34,570 bases of DNA. Origin: Fimbriimonas sp. (GTDB taxonomy: Bacteria > Armatimonadota > Fimbriimonadia > Fimbriimonadales > Fimbriimonadaceae). A program made the position numbers and the translations under genes. A model generated the notes under the pieces. The model saw nothing but the letters and a program-made list of their open reading frames with translations, was not told where the DNA came from and did no database searches. The stretch spans positions 1 through 34,570 of the forward strand of contig JAUJNV010000019.1 in the NCBI GenBank assembly GCA_030447945.1, given 5' to 3'. Each line of letters opens with the position of its first letter. Within the stretch, counting starts at the first letter, position 1. Positions 1-7,204 of the stretch are shown here, piece by piece.

Positions 1-1071
1 TCGCGTTCCCTCGCGGCACGGCGTGCATTTACCGCAGGACTCGTTCGCGTAGAACAGGGACGTCCGCCAGATGAAGCTGACGATGTCCGTGTGCTCGTTG
101 AGGAACATGCAGCCCCCGGAGCCCACCATCGACTTCACGTCGGCCATCTCCTCGTACGCGAGGATCGCCCGCTCCGTCATTTCGGCGTCGATGATCGGCA
201 CGGAGCTGCCGCCGGGGATGCAGGCCTTGAGCTTTCCCCCCTTCATGCCGCCGGCCAGCTCGAGCAGCTCCGTCAGCGGGGTGCCGAACTCGATCTCGTA
301 ATTGCCGGGGCGGTTCACGTGGCCGGAAACGGAGAAGATTTTAGTGCCGCGCGAGTTCTTCGTGGACGCGCCCAGGGAGGCGTACCACTCTCCGCCGTTT
401 TGGACGATGAACGGTGCGCAGCAGTAGGTCTCGACGTTGTTGATGAGCGTCGGCCGGTCCCAAAGCCCGGCGACGGTGGGGAGCGGTGCGTGGGGGAATT
501 TCAGACGGGGCATGCCGCGCTCCCCCATCAGCGAGCTCATGAGCGCACTCTCCTCGCCGCACTCGTACGACCCCGCGCCCATGTGGATGAAGAGGTCGAA
601 GTCCCAGCCGGTGCCAAGGATGTTTTTCCCGAGCAGGCCCGCGGCGTAGGCTTCGTCGATGGCCCGGCGAAGGGAGCGGGCGGCGTCGACGAACTCGCCC
701 CGAATGTAGATGTATCCCACGTCGCCCTGGACGCAGTACCCGGCGAGGGTCATCCCTTCCACGAGCAGGAAGGGGCAGTCTTCCATGAGCTGCTTGTCCT
801 TGAAGGTGCCGGGCTCACCCTCGTCGGCATTGCACACGACGTAGTGGCTCGTCTTCTTCTCTTTCGGGATGCCGTTCCACTTGATCCAGGTGGGGAAGCC
901 GGCCCCGCCACGCCCGCGCAGCCCGGAGGCCTTGATCTGATCGATGACTGCCTGGCGCTCCATTCCAACGGCTTTACGGAGGCTCTCGTAGCCGCCCGTC
1001 TTCTGGTAGCCGTCGAGGGTGCCGAAGGCGGGATCGTGGGCGTGTTCGAGGAGAAGCTTACGCTCGGCCAT
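1..1071 (-). CDS. nuoF: NADH-quinone oxidoreductase subunit F (partial, 3' end off window)
   Basis: NADH-binding flavoprotein subunit of complex I. It takes two electrons from NADH onto FMN and passes them through a 4Fe-4S cluster to the peripheral arm. Reading from the ATG at 1071 gives 357 uninterrupted codons. I see the NADH/FMN-binding region RGRGGAGFPTWIKW near residue 50, NADEGEPGTFKD (FMN), the YECGEESAL segment, and at the window edge SCGKCTPCREGT, which carries three of the four 4Fe-4S cysteines. The C-terminal 60-80 residues with the fourth cysteine lie outside the window. It follows nuoE by 49 nt on the same strand, the usual E-F order. No frameshift is visible. The identification is secure. 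Confidence 0.97.
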   Translation of the reverse strand, partial: MAERKLLLEHAHDPAFGTLDGYQKTGGYESLRKAVGMERQAVIDQIKASGLRGRGGAGFPTWIKWNGIPKEKKTSHYVVCNADEGEPGTFKDKQLMEDCPFLLVEGMTLAGYCVQGDVGYIYIRGEFVDAARSLRRAIDEAYAAGLLGKNILGTGWDFDLFIHMGAGSYECGEESALMSSLMGERGMPRLKFPHAPLPTVAGLWDRPTLINNVETYCCAPFIVQNGGEWYASLGASTKNSRGTKIFSVSGHVNRPGNYEIEFGTPLTELLELAGGMKGGKLKACIPGGSSVPIIDAEMTERAILAYEEMADVKSMVGSGGCMFLNEHTDIVSFIWRTSLFYANESCGKCTPCREGTR

Positions 1072-1120
1072 AGTCCGCTCTATTCTACGCGTCAGTGCCC
1101 GCCGCTTGCGGGCAAGGCGG

Positions 1121-1813
1121 CTAGCCGACGTTGCTGGAGTTCGCCCGCTGGCTCATCGGGTCGTCGACGGGAGCCTGCGAAGTCTCTCCGACGGGGCCGT
1201 TCCGCTCCGCGTTGCGGAGCTGGCTCTTCACAATTTCGTCGGCTAGGCGGACCACCGTCGAGTCGGAGGAAGCGCGCAACTCCTCTAACAGGCGGTCGAC
1301 GTAAGCCTCGTCCACCGGGCCGTGGTAGACGTCTCCGACCTGGAGCACCGGCGCGCGGTCGCAGGCGCCGAGGCACTCGACCTCTTCCAGCGTAAACTCG
1401 CCGTCAGCGGTGGTCTCGCCGTGGCCGACGCCGAGCTTGCCCACGAGGTAGTCGCGCAGGCGGTAGCCGCCGCACACGGCGCACGTCAGGCAGGTGCATA
1501 CCTCGATCTTGTGCCGGCCCGGCTTGTGGGCGGTGTTGTACATCGTATAGAAGGTGGCCACTCCCTCCACCTCGGCGAAGCTCCTCTTGAGGCGGTAGGC
1601 GACCTCGGCGATCGCCTCTCCCGACAGGTGCCCGCCGTACTCCCGCTGGGCGATCCAGAGCGCGGGAAGGATGAGGGACTTGAGGTCCGGGTAATGGGTT
1701 TTCAGGGCCTCCAGCTCTCGGAGCGCCTGCTCGGAGAACTTGAAGGTAAGGTCCTCGACGCGCGGGGGGCGGGGACGCTCGTTCGGACCACCGATCTGCA
1801 GCAGTTCGCTCAT
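1121..1813 (-). CDS. nuoE: NADH-quinone oxidoreductase subunit E (24 kDa, 2Fe-2S)
   Basis: Thioredoxin-fold 2Fe-2S subunit that partners NuoF in the NADH dehydrogenase module of complex I. The 230-residue product has the helical N-terminal part (residues 25-95, with GVATFYTMY) and the ferredoxin part with cluster ligands C106-x4-C111 and C147-x3-C151 (ECLGACDRAP). Two extra cysteines (108 and 114) lie beside the first pair. The core matches family length (about 160-175 residues). About 50 residues after it (from RASSDSTVV) form a low-complexity polar tail of unknown role. ATG at 1813 is the first in-frame start with homology after it. No strong Shine-Dalgarno precedes it, and a perfect stem-loop lies just upstream. 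Confidence 0.95.
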   Translation of the reverse strand: MSELLQIGGPNERPRPPRVEDLTFKFSEQALRELEALKTHYPDLKSLILPALWIAQREYGGHLSGEAIAEVAYRLKRSFAEVEGVATFYTMYNTAHKPGRHKIEVCTCLTCAVCGGYRLRDYLVGKLGVGHGETTADGEFTLEEVECLGACDRAPVLQVGDVYHGPVDEAYVDRLLEELRASSDSTVVRLADEIVKSQLRNAERNGPVGETSQAPVDDPMSQRANSSNVG

Positions 1814-1822
1814 AAGCTGGAC

Positions 1823-1859
1823 GGCGTCGAAGCGGTTTCGACGCCTGCAACGGAGAGTA
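1823..1859 (-). promoter_or_regulatory. putative nuoE promoter and 5'-terminal leader hairpin
   Basis: On the minus strand CCGGTACTCT (box TACTCT at 1859-1854) matches the GGTANNCT box seen before other genes here. Counting 6 nt as at the SRP RNA puts the RNA start near 1847. Almost at once comes a perfect 9-bp inverted repeat (GGCGTCGAA, 5-nt loop, TTCGACGCC; 1845-1823), then about 9 nt to the nuoE ATG. A stem at the very 5' end could stabilise the message or hinder initiation. No -35 element is evident. The box is inferred; the inverted repeat is directly visible. Confidence 0.4.
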
Positions 1860-1879
1860 CCGGATTGGCCTCGCGGGCC

Positions 1880-1907
1880 GATTGTAGATTGGAGATTTGG
1901 GATTGCG
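1880..1907. repeat. four-unit 7-bp tandem array (GATTNNN)
   Basis: Four contiguous 7-bp units, GATTGTA GATTGGA GATTTGG GATTGCG, with exact spacing. The array sits where similarity of the upstream prepilin relic to its family fades, between the relic and the nuoE promoter. Other 7-bp-period arrays occur at 7154-7181 and 15967-16015. Confidence 0.6.
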
Positions 1908-1909
1908 GC

Positions 1910-2213
1910 ACGGGCTGGAGGTCCCCGTTCTCTTAATACAGGGGTAGACCAACGCGGTCCAGATCCGATTCACGCTGCCCGCCTGATTCGTGCACCCGCC
2001 GGACACGGCCTCCGGGAATGTGTCGTCTGAGTCGATGTTCTACCGAGTGATTCCCAGGGCCTGCTGCTTGAGGTTGCTGATGGCCGCCGTCTTTTTCGCG
2101 GCGAGCTTCGCCTGCGCGAAGACAGGGAAGAGGATGGCGGCGAAGATCGCGATGATCGCGATCACGACGAGGAGTTCGATCAGAGTGAGTGCCTTTTTCG
2201 AGTTGCCTCCAGC
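1910..2213 (-). pseudogene. broken prepilin-type (DUF1559-like) gene
   Basis: Relic of a type II/IV pseudopilin-like surface protein. Read from 2201 on the minus strand it gives [16 protein letters not shown], then [18 protein letters not shown] and SNLKQQALGITR. An in-frame TAG at 2042-2040 follows, then NIDSDDTFPEAV and, further on, RIWTALVYPCIK in the same frame, matching normal family spacing. The triplet before the first AAA-AAG is TCG (2201-2199) rather than ATG, although a GGAGG Shine-Dalgarno stands at the right distance, and no ATG/GTG/TTG is available. Similarity ends near 1910 after about 95 residues, where intact relatives have 250-300. It therefore has three lesions: lost start, nonsense codon and truncation. 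The intact relative is at 5002-5865. Confidence 0.8.
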
Positions 2214-2334
2214 ACTAGCCGGCGAATCGGTCGGGACGACGACGAGTTATGTTAAGGTAGAACTATAAGAGTTCCGTTGCGATTCTGCCTAGCTCAGGCA
2301 GAAGAAACACAAAACGTACATCGCGCCGTGAAAT

Positions 2335-2991
2335 CTAGAGCGGCAAAGGAAGCAGCAGGAAGAACCCGTTCAGCATCAGAAGGGTAGCGAGGATCGCGAA
2401 GACGAGGGAGAGCACGAGGATCTGCCGCGAAGTGGCCAGAATCGCCACCGATCCCAGCACGATCGCGATCTGATACAGGACGGTGGCGTCGTCGAAGATC
2501 GGATCCTGCGCCGTCGCCCGCTCGCGTTGCGCTTCCCAGTTCCGCGCGCGGGCCATCAGCTGCTTCTTGCCGTCTCCCTGGAGCGGGTCGCCGGGTGCCT
2601 TGGGGTCCGGCTCGTCTTCGTACCGCTCAGCCGTGTCTTTGTACTTCTGGATCTTTCTCCCGAAGTCTTCCCGAACGGCGGGATCGAGAGATTTACCATG
2701 GATCGCCATCTGGGCTTCCAGGGCATCGGCCGCGAGCCGGTTCGCGTTCTGACGAACGTTCTTGGCTTGGTAGAAGGCCCAGGTATCGCTGGCCTGAATG
2801 TTGGTGCTGACCATCTCCTCGGCCACGTTGTCGCCGCCGAGGCCGGCCACCGCCATAAGCACGGCGATAACGGCGATCAAGAGGGCGGCATGGGAACGGA
2901 AGCGCTCGACATGCTCCTGCTCGACCTTCTGTTCCTCACGCTCTTCGGCGATCGCTTCTCGTATTTGCTCTGCCGCATCCGCTGCATCCAT
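2335..2991 (-). CDS. DUF4337 family membrane protein
   Basis: 218-residue protein of unknown function. It has an acidic N-terminal helix (residues 1-30), a first membrane span (about 35-52), a soluble helical region containing ASDTWAFYQAKNVRQNANRL, which I recognise as the DUF4337 signature, and two C-terminal spans (about 168-186 and 192-215) ending in LLLPLPL. The topology suggests a helical domain between one N-terminal and two C-terminal membrane passes. ATG at 2991 is preceded by a GAGG-type Shine-Dalgarno on the minus strand. It lies inside the nuo cluster, between nuoD and the prepilin relic, and no functional link to complex I can be shown. Confidence 0.75.
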   Translation of the reverse strand: MDAADAAEQIREAIAEEREEQKVEQEHVERFRSHAALLIAVIAVLMAVAGLGGDNVAEEMVSTNIQASDTWAFYQAKNVRQNANRLAADALEAQMAIHGKSLDPAVREDFGRKIQKYKDTAERYEDEPDPKAPGDPLQGDGKKQLMARARNWEAQRERATAQDPIFDDATVLYQIAIVLGSVAILATSRQILVLSLVFAILATLLMLNGFFLLLPLPL

Positions 2992-3068
2992 AGGAAGAAG
3001 AAGCTACCTCAATCCTCCCCCCGGCGCGCCACACGTTGACTGCCTCGAAGAGCATGTGGAGTAACGCA

Positions 3069-3356
3069 CGGACCCCCTTCCCGTGCCACGATGGTTCTTG
3101 CGCGGGAGGGGCAGGGGGTGGAGGTTCCGGGAGTCCCACGCTCGTACCGGGCGAGGTCGTAGGAGAGCTGCCCGGGGTCCCACGCAGAACAGAGGTCTAT
3201 TCGCCTCGTTCGATGAGCGGTGGTAAGCGGAGCGCCAATGGCGGAGAGATCTCGGCGCCCTCTGCGTCTCTGCGTGAGACTCACCGGCCTCAGGGACTTC
3301 CGGAACCTCCACCCCCTGCCCCCTCCCCTCCGCTGCGCGCAAGGGAAGGGGTCCGG
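3069..3356 (+). repeat. 288-bp intergenic element with terminal inverted repeats, copy A
   Basis: The gap between the DUF4337 gene and nuoD holds no gene. It is bounded by CGGACCCCCTTCCC on the left and GGGAAGGGGTCCGG on the right. Further in, GGGTGGAGGTTCCGGGAG (from about 3114) is answered by CTTCCGGAACCTCCACCCCC (3296-3315), so the ends can pair. The core has AGGTCTATTCGCCT, GATGAGCGGT and AAGCGGAGCGCCAATGG, each with a near match in order in copy B (13347-13634) read on the opposite strand. It also contains the GCGTCTCTGCG motif. Plausible natures are a non-autonomous mobile repeat (MITE-like) or a structured RNA. No transposase lies within it. Confidence 0.7.
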
Positions 3357-3382
3357 AAATTCTCCAGAATCTCGTGGGTGTG

Positions 3383-4592
3383 CTAGCGGTCGATCTCACC
3401 GAGAACGATGTCGATCGAGCCGATGATGGCGATGACGTCGGCGATCATGCGGCCGACGGCCAGGATCTCCAGCGATTTGAGGTTCATGAAGGAGCTGCCC
3501 CGCTCGTGCCAGCGGTACGGGCGGTTGCTGCCGTCGCTGACGATGTAGAAGCCGAGCTCCCCCTTCGATCCCTCTACGCAGGCGTAAGCCTCGCCGACGG
3601 GCGGGTGGTAGCCCTCCGTGTAGAGCTTAAAGTGATGGATCACCGACTCCATGGAGTTGTCCAGCTCCGCGCGGGGAGGGATGATCTTGCGGTCCGACGT
3701 GTTGATCGGCCCCTCCGGCAGGCCGTCGATCGCTTGACGCACGATCTTCAAGCTCTCCTTCATCTCGGCGATTCGCACGAGGAACCGGTCGTACGCGTCG
3801 CCGCGGGAGCCGACCGGGATGGAGAAGTCGAACTCCTCAAGAGGAGTAGGGATTGCTCTTCCGGAGATCCCAAGCCAGACCGCTCGCGCGCGCGATCGGC
3901 CCGGAGCAACCGAGGAGAGCGCCTGCTGCGTCGTCAGCACGCCCACGTCGTAGGTCCGCTCCTTCCAGATGGGATTGTTCACCAGAAGGTTCTCGACGGT
4001 TTCCAGTTCTGGGGAAACTCGTCGAGCAACTTGCGGACCTTGGCCTCGAAGCCTTCCGGCACGTCGTCGCGCAACCCGCCAGGGATGATCCAGGACGTCA
4101 TCATGCGGACTCCCGAGACCAGCTCGAAGATGTCGAGGATGCTCTCTCGCTGCTGCATGATGTAGAAGAACGGGGTCATCGCGCCGAGGTCGAGCGAGTG
4201 CGTCCCCAGCCACACGCAGTGCGATGAGATCCGGCTTAGCTCCGCCAGAATGACGCGCAGGTACTGACCCCGGCGGGGTATCTCGCAGCCGAGCAGCTTC
4301 TCAACCGCGAGAGCGTGGGCTAGATTGTTGCCGGGCGGATTGAGGTAGTCCATCCGGTCGGTCATGACCACACACTTGTGGTACTGCTGGTACTCCGCCT
4401 CTTTTTCCATGCCGGTGTGCAGGTAGCCGATGACGCACTTGCACTGGACGATGGTCTCGCCCTCCAGCTCGCACACGACGCGAAGCACGCCATGCGTCGA
4501 GGGTGCTGAGGCCCCATGTTCACGACCATGGTGTTCTCTCCCGTCTTCTGGAAGACGGTCTCGGTCGAGGGCATGAAGGTGTTCTGAGGCAT
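3383..4592 (-). CDS. nuoD: NADH-quinone oxidoreductase subunit D (49 kDa), frameshifted as given
   Basis: Complex I core subunit that, with NuoB, frames the quinone-reduction site. The start is ATG 4592 (MPQNTFMPSTETVFQ) and the stop TAG 3385-3383. Recognisable blocks are MGPQHP then STHGVLRVVCELEGE in another frame, GYLHTGMEK, DRMDYLNPPGNNLAHALAVE, SSHCVWLGTHSLDLG, GPIARASGLAWDLRKSNPYSS, FDFSIPVGSRGDAYDR and the C-terminus GSIDIVLGEIDR. Continuity needs about four one-base corrections, near 4500, 4008, 3905 and 3842; the last two compensate each other. Every block stays conserved on both sides, so indel error in the sequence is likelier than a dead gene. Total length (about 403 codons) fits the family. 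Confidence 0.9.
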
Positions 4593-4749
4593 GGCTCGCT
4601 CTAGTCTACGCTCTAGGACGCAAGGTGGACGCCGCCCTCGCACGAAAGCAGGCCGCCCCCCAGAGTCACTCCCCTCCGCTTCGACACCGAGAGAAGTGGC
4701 CCCGATGCTGCCCCGCCGCACAACGCGCCTTTCGTGGCCCAGACATAAG

Positions 4750-4788
4750 GCGAAGCCCCCGAACCCTTGCGGGATTCGAGGGCTTCGC
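4750..4788 (-). terminator. hairpin terminator after the lipoprotein gene
   Basis: Read on the minus strand, GCGAAGCCCTCGAATCC and GGGTTCGGGGGCTTCGC form a long stem with two mismatches around a short loop. It begins one base after the corrected lipoprotein stop codon (4791-4789). The downstream T-rich stretch is weak, so termination strength is uncertain. It would separate the prepilin-lipoprotein pair from nuoD. Confidence 0.6.
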
Positions 4789-5002
4789 TCACGGTCCAGC
4801 CGCGCCTACTGGGTCGATGGCGGGGCCGCCTGTTGTCCCCGCCTGTCGTACCGCCACCGGGCGAAGCCGAGCTCGGGCTGGCTTCCTCGGCTCCCTTGGG
4901 CGGGGTCATGTTCTCGGCGGCGGCGTCGTCGCCCTTGCCGCAGCCGGTCAGGGCCGCCACGAAGGCGGCCAGCACGACGATAGAGAGCAGGTTCTTCTTC
5001 AT
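4789..5002 (-). CDS. small Gly/Thr-rich lipoprotein (frame-corrected)
   Basis: Starts [22 protein letters not shown], a lipoprotein signal with lipobox LTGC (Cys about residue 20), followed by a polar Asp/Ala/Ser/Pro/Gly/Thr-rich tail. As written the frame runs on to 4613 with an implausible Arg-rich tail. Removing one G from the CCCC run near 4837-4840 gives an ending rich in GGTTGG, then AIDPVGAAGP and a TGA (4791-4789) directly before the hairpin terminator. Corrected length is about 70 residues. Its ATG overlaps the prepilin stop codon (TAATG), so the two are translationally coupled. Function is unknown; small lipoproteins of this kind often sit beside such prepilin genes. Confidence 0.65.
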
Positions 5003-5865
5003 TATCGGTCCTGGTCCGGCGCCATCCAGAAGTAGTACTTACTCTGGCACGCAGCCGGCTGCCCGGCGACGTTCGAGACCCAGATGCTGGCCGGGGTTCC
5101 GGTGGCGGTGAGCCTTGCCCACGGCGAGCGGGGCGACGGCGAGCGGGTGAACTTGGCGCTGGAGTCCGTGTAGGCCAGGTTATGGCCTCCGGAGAAGATG
5201 CGGGCGTCGCGCTGCCCGCCGTAGATCCAGAGCGCCACCGGGCACGCCTCGGCCGTCCGCGCGAAACGCCAGGGCTTCGGTCCCCCGTTCGGCATCCGGG
5301 ACGGGACGACGGGCGGGTAGGAGTACGTCACGCCGAGCACGGAGCCGCGGCCCATGCCCTGGAAGAACAGAACGGTGCTCGACGGGCTGTTGACGGCAGT
5401 CGCGCTGTAGGTGTTCAGGTACGTGTTCATCGCGTAGGCGTCCGCGAAATTGAACAGGATGTCGGACTTCGCGAAATTGAAGATATTCCAATCATCCGTG
5501 GCGTTTCGGTAGAGCCCGTAGCTCTTGATGTACGGGAAGACCGCGTTGCCCCAGAAAGACTCGCGTGCGTTCTGCACGGGCTGCGACGGGGGCGTCCCGC
5601 CCGAGGGGCGGTTCGCCGGGGTTCCGTAGAACGCCTCCTGATTATTGCCCGCCGCGTTCATGGGGAGCGTAATCGGGAAGGTGTCTTCCGAGTCCGTGAG
5701 GTAGATCTGGACACCGGTCGCCATCTGCTTCATGTTCGACAGGTCCGACGTCTTCTTCGCGGCCTCCTTGGCCTGCGCGAAGACGGGGAAGAGGATGGCG
5801 GCGAGGATCGCGATGATGGCGATGACGACGAGAAGCTCAATGAGCGTGAAGGCTCTGCGGATCAT
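5002..5865 (-). CDS. prepilin-type N-terminal cleavage/methylation protein (DUF1559-like)
   Basis: 287-residue pseudopilin-like surface protein. [19 protein letters not shown] is the class III signal, with cleavage after Ala5 and Glu10 following, and the hydrophobic helix continues to [15 protein letters not shown]. The globular part includes [22 protein letters not shown] and, near the C-terminus, [16 protein letters not shown], corresponding to the His-rich 'GHN-A-DGH-K' ending of the family. A strong Shine-Dalgarno (TTGGAGGTC) precedes the ATG. A 160-bp AT-richer leader (5866-6028) with a candidate -10 TATCAT (5959-5954) suggests its own promoter, although it sits between nuoC and nuoD. 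It overlaps the lipoprotein start by one base. It would need a prepilin peptidase encoded elsewhere. Confidence 0.88.
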   Translation of the reverse strand: MIRRAFTLIELLVVIAIIAILAAILFPVFAQAKEAAKKTSDLSNMKQMATGVQIYLTDSEDTFPITLPMNAAGNNQEAFYGTPANRPSGGTPPSQPVQNARESFWGNAVFPYIKSYGLYRNATDDWNIFNFAKSDILFNFADAYAMNTYLNTYSATAVNSPSSTVLFFQGMGRGSVLGVTYSYPPVVPSRMPNGGPKPWRFARTAEACPVALWIYGGQRDARIFSGGHNLAYTDSSAKFTRSPSPRSPWARLTATGTPASIWVSNVAGQPAACQSKYYFWMAPDQDR

Positions 5866-6028
5866 AAAATGACCTCCAAAAAATATTGCTCGTCACCCTT
5901 CTCGAACCGGACGCGTAAGCGCAATGATCGGTAAGCGAAGGCTAACAATCGATATGATACACCATTGGGCGCGAAGTTCCCCCTAAATTGCGGTAAATTT
6001 CGCAAGAATTTCGGTGCTGGCGGGAACT

Positions 6029-6631
6029 CTAGCGTCCACCGATGTCTTCCGTACCCGTCTTGCCCTCGAAGCTCTCGCCCGCGTGGGGGCGCATGACGTC
6101 CTCCACCGCCGGGCCCCGCGTGCCTTGGTCGAAGGGGATGTCCTCGCCTCCCAGGGGGTACTCCTTGCGCAGGGGGAAGCCGACCCAGTCGTCGGCGAGG
6201 AGGAAGCGCTGCGTCTGCTCGTTCCCCTCGAAGACCACGCCGAACAGGTCGTTGACCTCCCGCTCGGGGTACTCCGCCCCGAGGTAGAGGTGCTTGAGCG
6301 TCGGAATCCGCTGGCCGTCGTTCACGGCGACCTTGACGAAGATCCGGGAGTAGTGCTTCAAGGACATGAGGTTGTAGACGACCTCGAAGCGTCCGTTCAA
6401 GTCGCGCTCGTGGTCCCAGGCGCTGTAGTCGACGCCGGTGCACTCGCTGAAGTAGGAGTAGTCCAGCTCGGGATCGTCACGGAGAAGCGTCACGACCTCG
6501 ACGAGGCGCTCGGTGCGCACGCAGAGGTAGGTCTCGCCACGGAACTCTTTCACCTTGAGGAGCGCGTCCGGCAGTGCTTCGCGCACTCGCACGGCCTCGA
6601 GCCTGTCGTCGCCGACCATGGGATAGGGCAT
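6029..6631 (-). CDS. nuoC: NADH-quinone oxidoreductase subunit C (30 kDa)
   Basis: Peripheral-arm subunit of complex I that contacts NuoD. The 200-residue product has the family core HYSRIFVKVAV, then IPTLKHLYLGAEYPEREVNDLFGV with the conserved E-R-E-V-x-D-L-F-G signature, and NEQTQRFLLADDWVGFPLRKEYP at the C-terminal end. A short Gly/Glu-rich tail follows. Its ATG shares one base with the nuoA stop codon (TAATG), so nuoA and nuoC are translationally coupled with no room for nuoB. The frame is intact. Confidence 0.96.
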   Translation of the reverse strand: MPYPMVGDDRLEAVRVREALPDALLKVKEFRGETYLCVRTERLVEVVTLLRDDPELDYSYFSECTGVDYSAWDHERDLNGRFEVVYNLMSLKHYSRIFVKVAVNDGQRIPTLKHLYLGAEYPEREVNDLFGVVFEGNEQTQRFLLADDWVGFPLRKEYPLGGEDIPFDQGTRGPAVEDVMRPHAGESFEGKTGTEDIGGR

Positions 6632-7122
6632 TACCGACCCGCTCCCGCCCGCGCGGCGGGCAGATACTCAAGTGCCGGCGCCTTCTCGGGGTCGGCGGGC
6701 TCGTCGTCTCCTTCCGGCCGGTGCCCCAGCTTTTCGTCGGCAAGGGACGTGGTTTCGTCCCAGTCGATGGCGTTCACGCGGAGCATGTAGAGGTAGCCGA
6801 GGACCCAAGTCGCCATATAGGCTAGGAACTCGATGAACGAGAAAACCTTGAAGTCTCGATCCGCGGTCCGGAATACCGTCATCCAGCCCCAGAGGAACAC
6901 CACCTCGATGTCGAAGAGGATGAACAGCATCGCCAGCAGATAGAACTTGATAGGGAACCGCTCGCGCGCGTCTCCGCTCGGGGCGACGCCACACTCGTAA
7001 GGCGAAGCCTTGTAGGGGGTGTTCTTCTTCGGGCCCAGCACCCAGCTCAGCGTGACCATCGCGCCGCAGATGGTGGCCGCGAGGCCGACGAGCACCAGGA
7101 TCCCGAGGTAGGGCGTGTCCAC
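6631..7122 (-). CDS. nuoA: NADH-quinone oxidoreductase subunit A
   Basis: Small membrane subunit of complex I at the arm junction. It has three predicted spans (about residues 5-30, 60-85 and 95-118) with the conserved loop PYKASPYECGVAP, carrying the functionally important Cys, and FPIKFYLLAMLFILFDIEVVFLWGW, shown here only by its family match. A hydrophilic tail of about 40 residues follows the third span and is longer than in enteric homologues. The start is GTG 7122-7120, preceded by TACCCT with a 6-nt gap and no Shine-Dalgarno, which suggests leaderless translation. nuoC follows with a one-base overlap. Confidence 0.95.
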   Translation of the reverse strand: MDTPYLGILVLVGLAATICGAMVTLSWVLGPKKNTPYKASPYECGVAPSGDARERFPIKFYLLAMLFILFDIEVVFLWGWMTVFRTADRDFKVFSFIEFLAYMATWVLGYLYMLRVNAIDWDETTSLADEKLGHRPEGDDEPADPEKAPALEYLPAARAGAGR

Positions 7123-7128
7123 CCGGTT

Positions 7129-7134
7129 AGGGTA
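7129..7134 (-). promoter_or_regulatory. putative -10 box of leaderless nuoA transcript
   Basis: GGTACCCT on the minus strand, with TACCCT at 7134-7129, then AACCGG, then the nuoA GTG. By the calibration at the SRP RNA the first transcribed base would be the G of the start codon. There is no recognisable -35 and no Shine-Dalgarno. The box overlaps no trpD sequence but lies back-to-back with the trpD box 59 bp away. Confidence 0.45.
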
Positions 7135-7153
7135 CCCAGGGGCGGGGAGGACG

Positions 7154-7181
7154 GGTGGAGGGTTGAGGGTTCGCGGTTGGG
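7154..7181. repeat. 7-bp-period tandem array (GGTTNNN) between divergent promoters
   Basis: Four contiguous 7-mers, GGTGGAG GGTTGAG GGTTCGC GGTTGGG, between the divergent nuoA and trpD promoter boxes. It is similar in period, though not in exact sequence, to the arrays at 1880-1907 and 15967-16015. Confidence 0.5.
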
Positions 7182-7192
7182 GCTGCGCCCGG

Positions 7193-7198
7193 TACCCT
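7193..7198 (+). promoter_or_regulatory. putative -10 box of leaderless trpD transcript
   Basis: CGGTACCCT with TACCCT at 7193-7198, a 6-nt gap, and the trpD ATG at 7205. The arrangement is the mirror of nuoA. No Shine-Dalgarno or clear -35 is seen. Confidence 0.45.
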
Positions 7199-7204
7199 TA
7201 TTGC

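Noticed and set aside
91..1395. 434-codon plus-strand open frame
   Set aside because: It is antisense to nuoF and nuoE, Arg/Gly/His-rich, without motifs; the minus strand is unambiguous.
3374..4165. 263-codon plus-strand frame opposite nuoD
   Set aside because: No motifs; conserved NuoD blocks lie on the minus strand.
4613..4788. C-terminal extension of the small lipoprotein
   Set aside because: It is produced by one extra base near 4837; the corrected frame stops at 4789 just before a hairpin terminator.
7115..7204. Upstream in-frame extension of trpD
   Set aside because: It covers the promoter box and repeat array, and family homology begins at ATG 7205.
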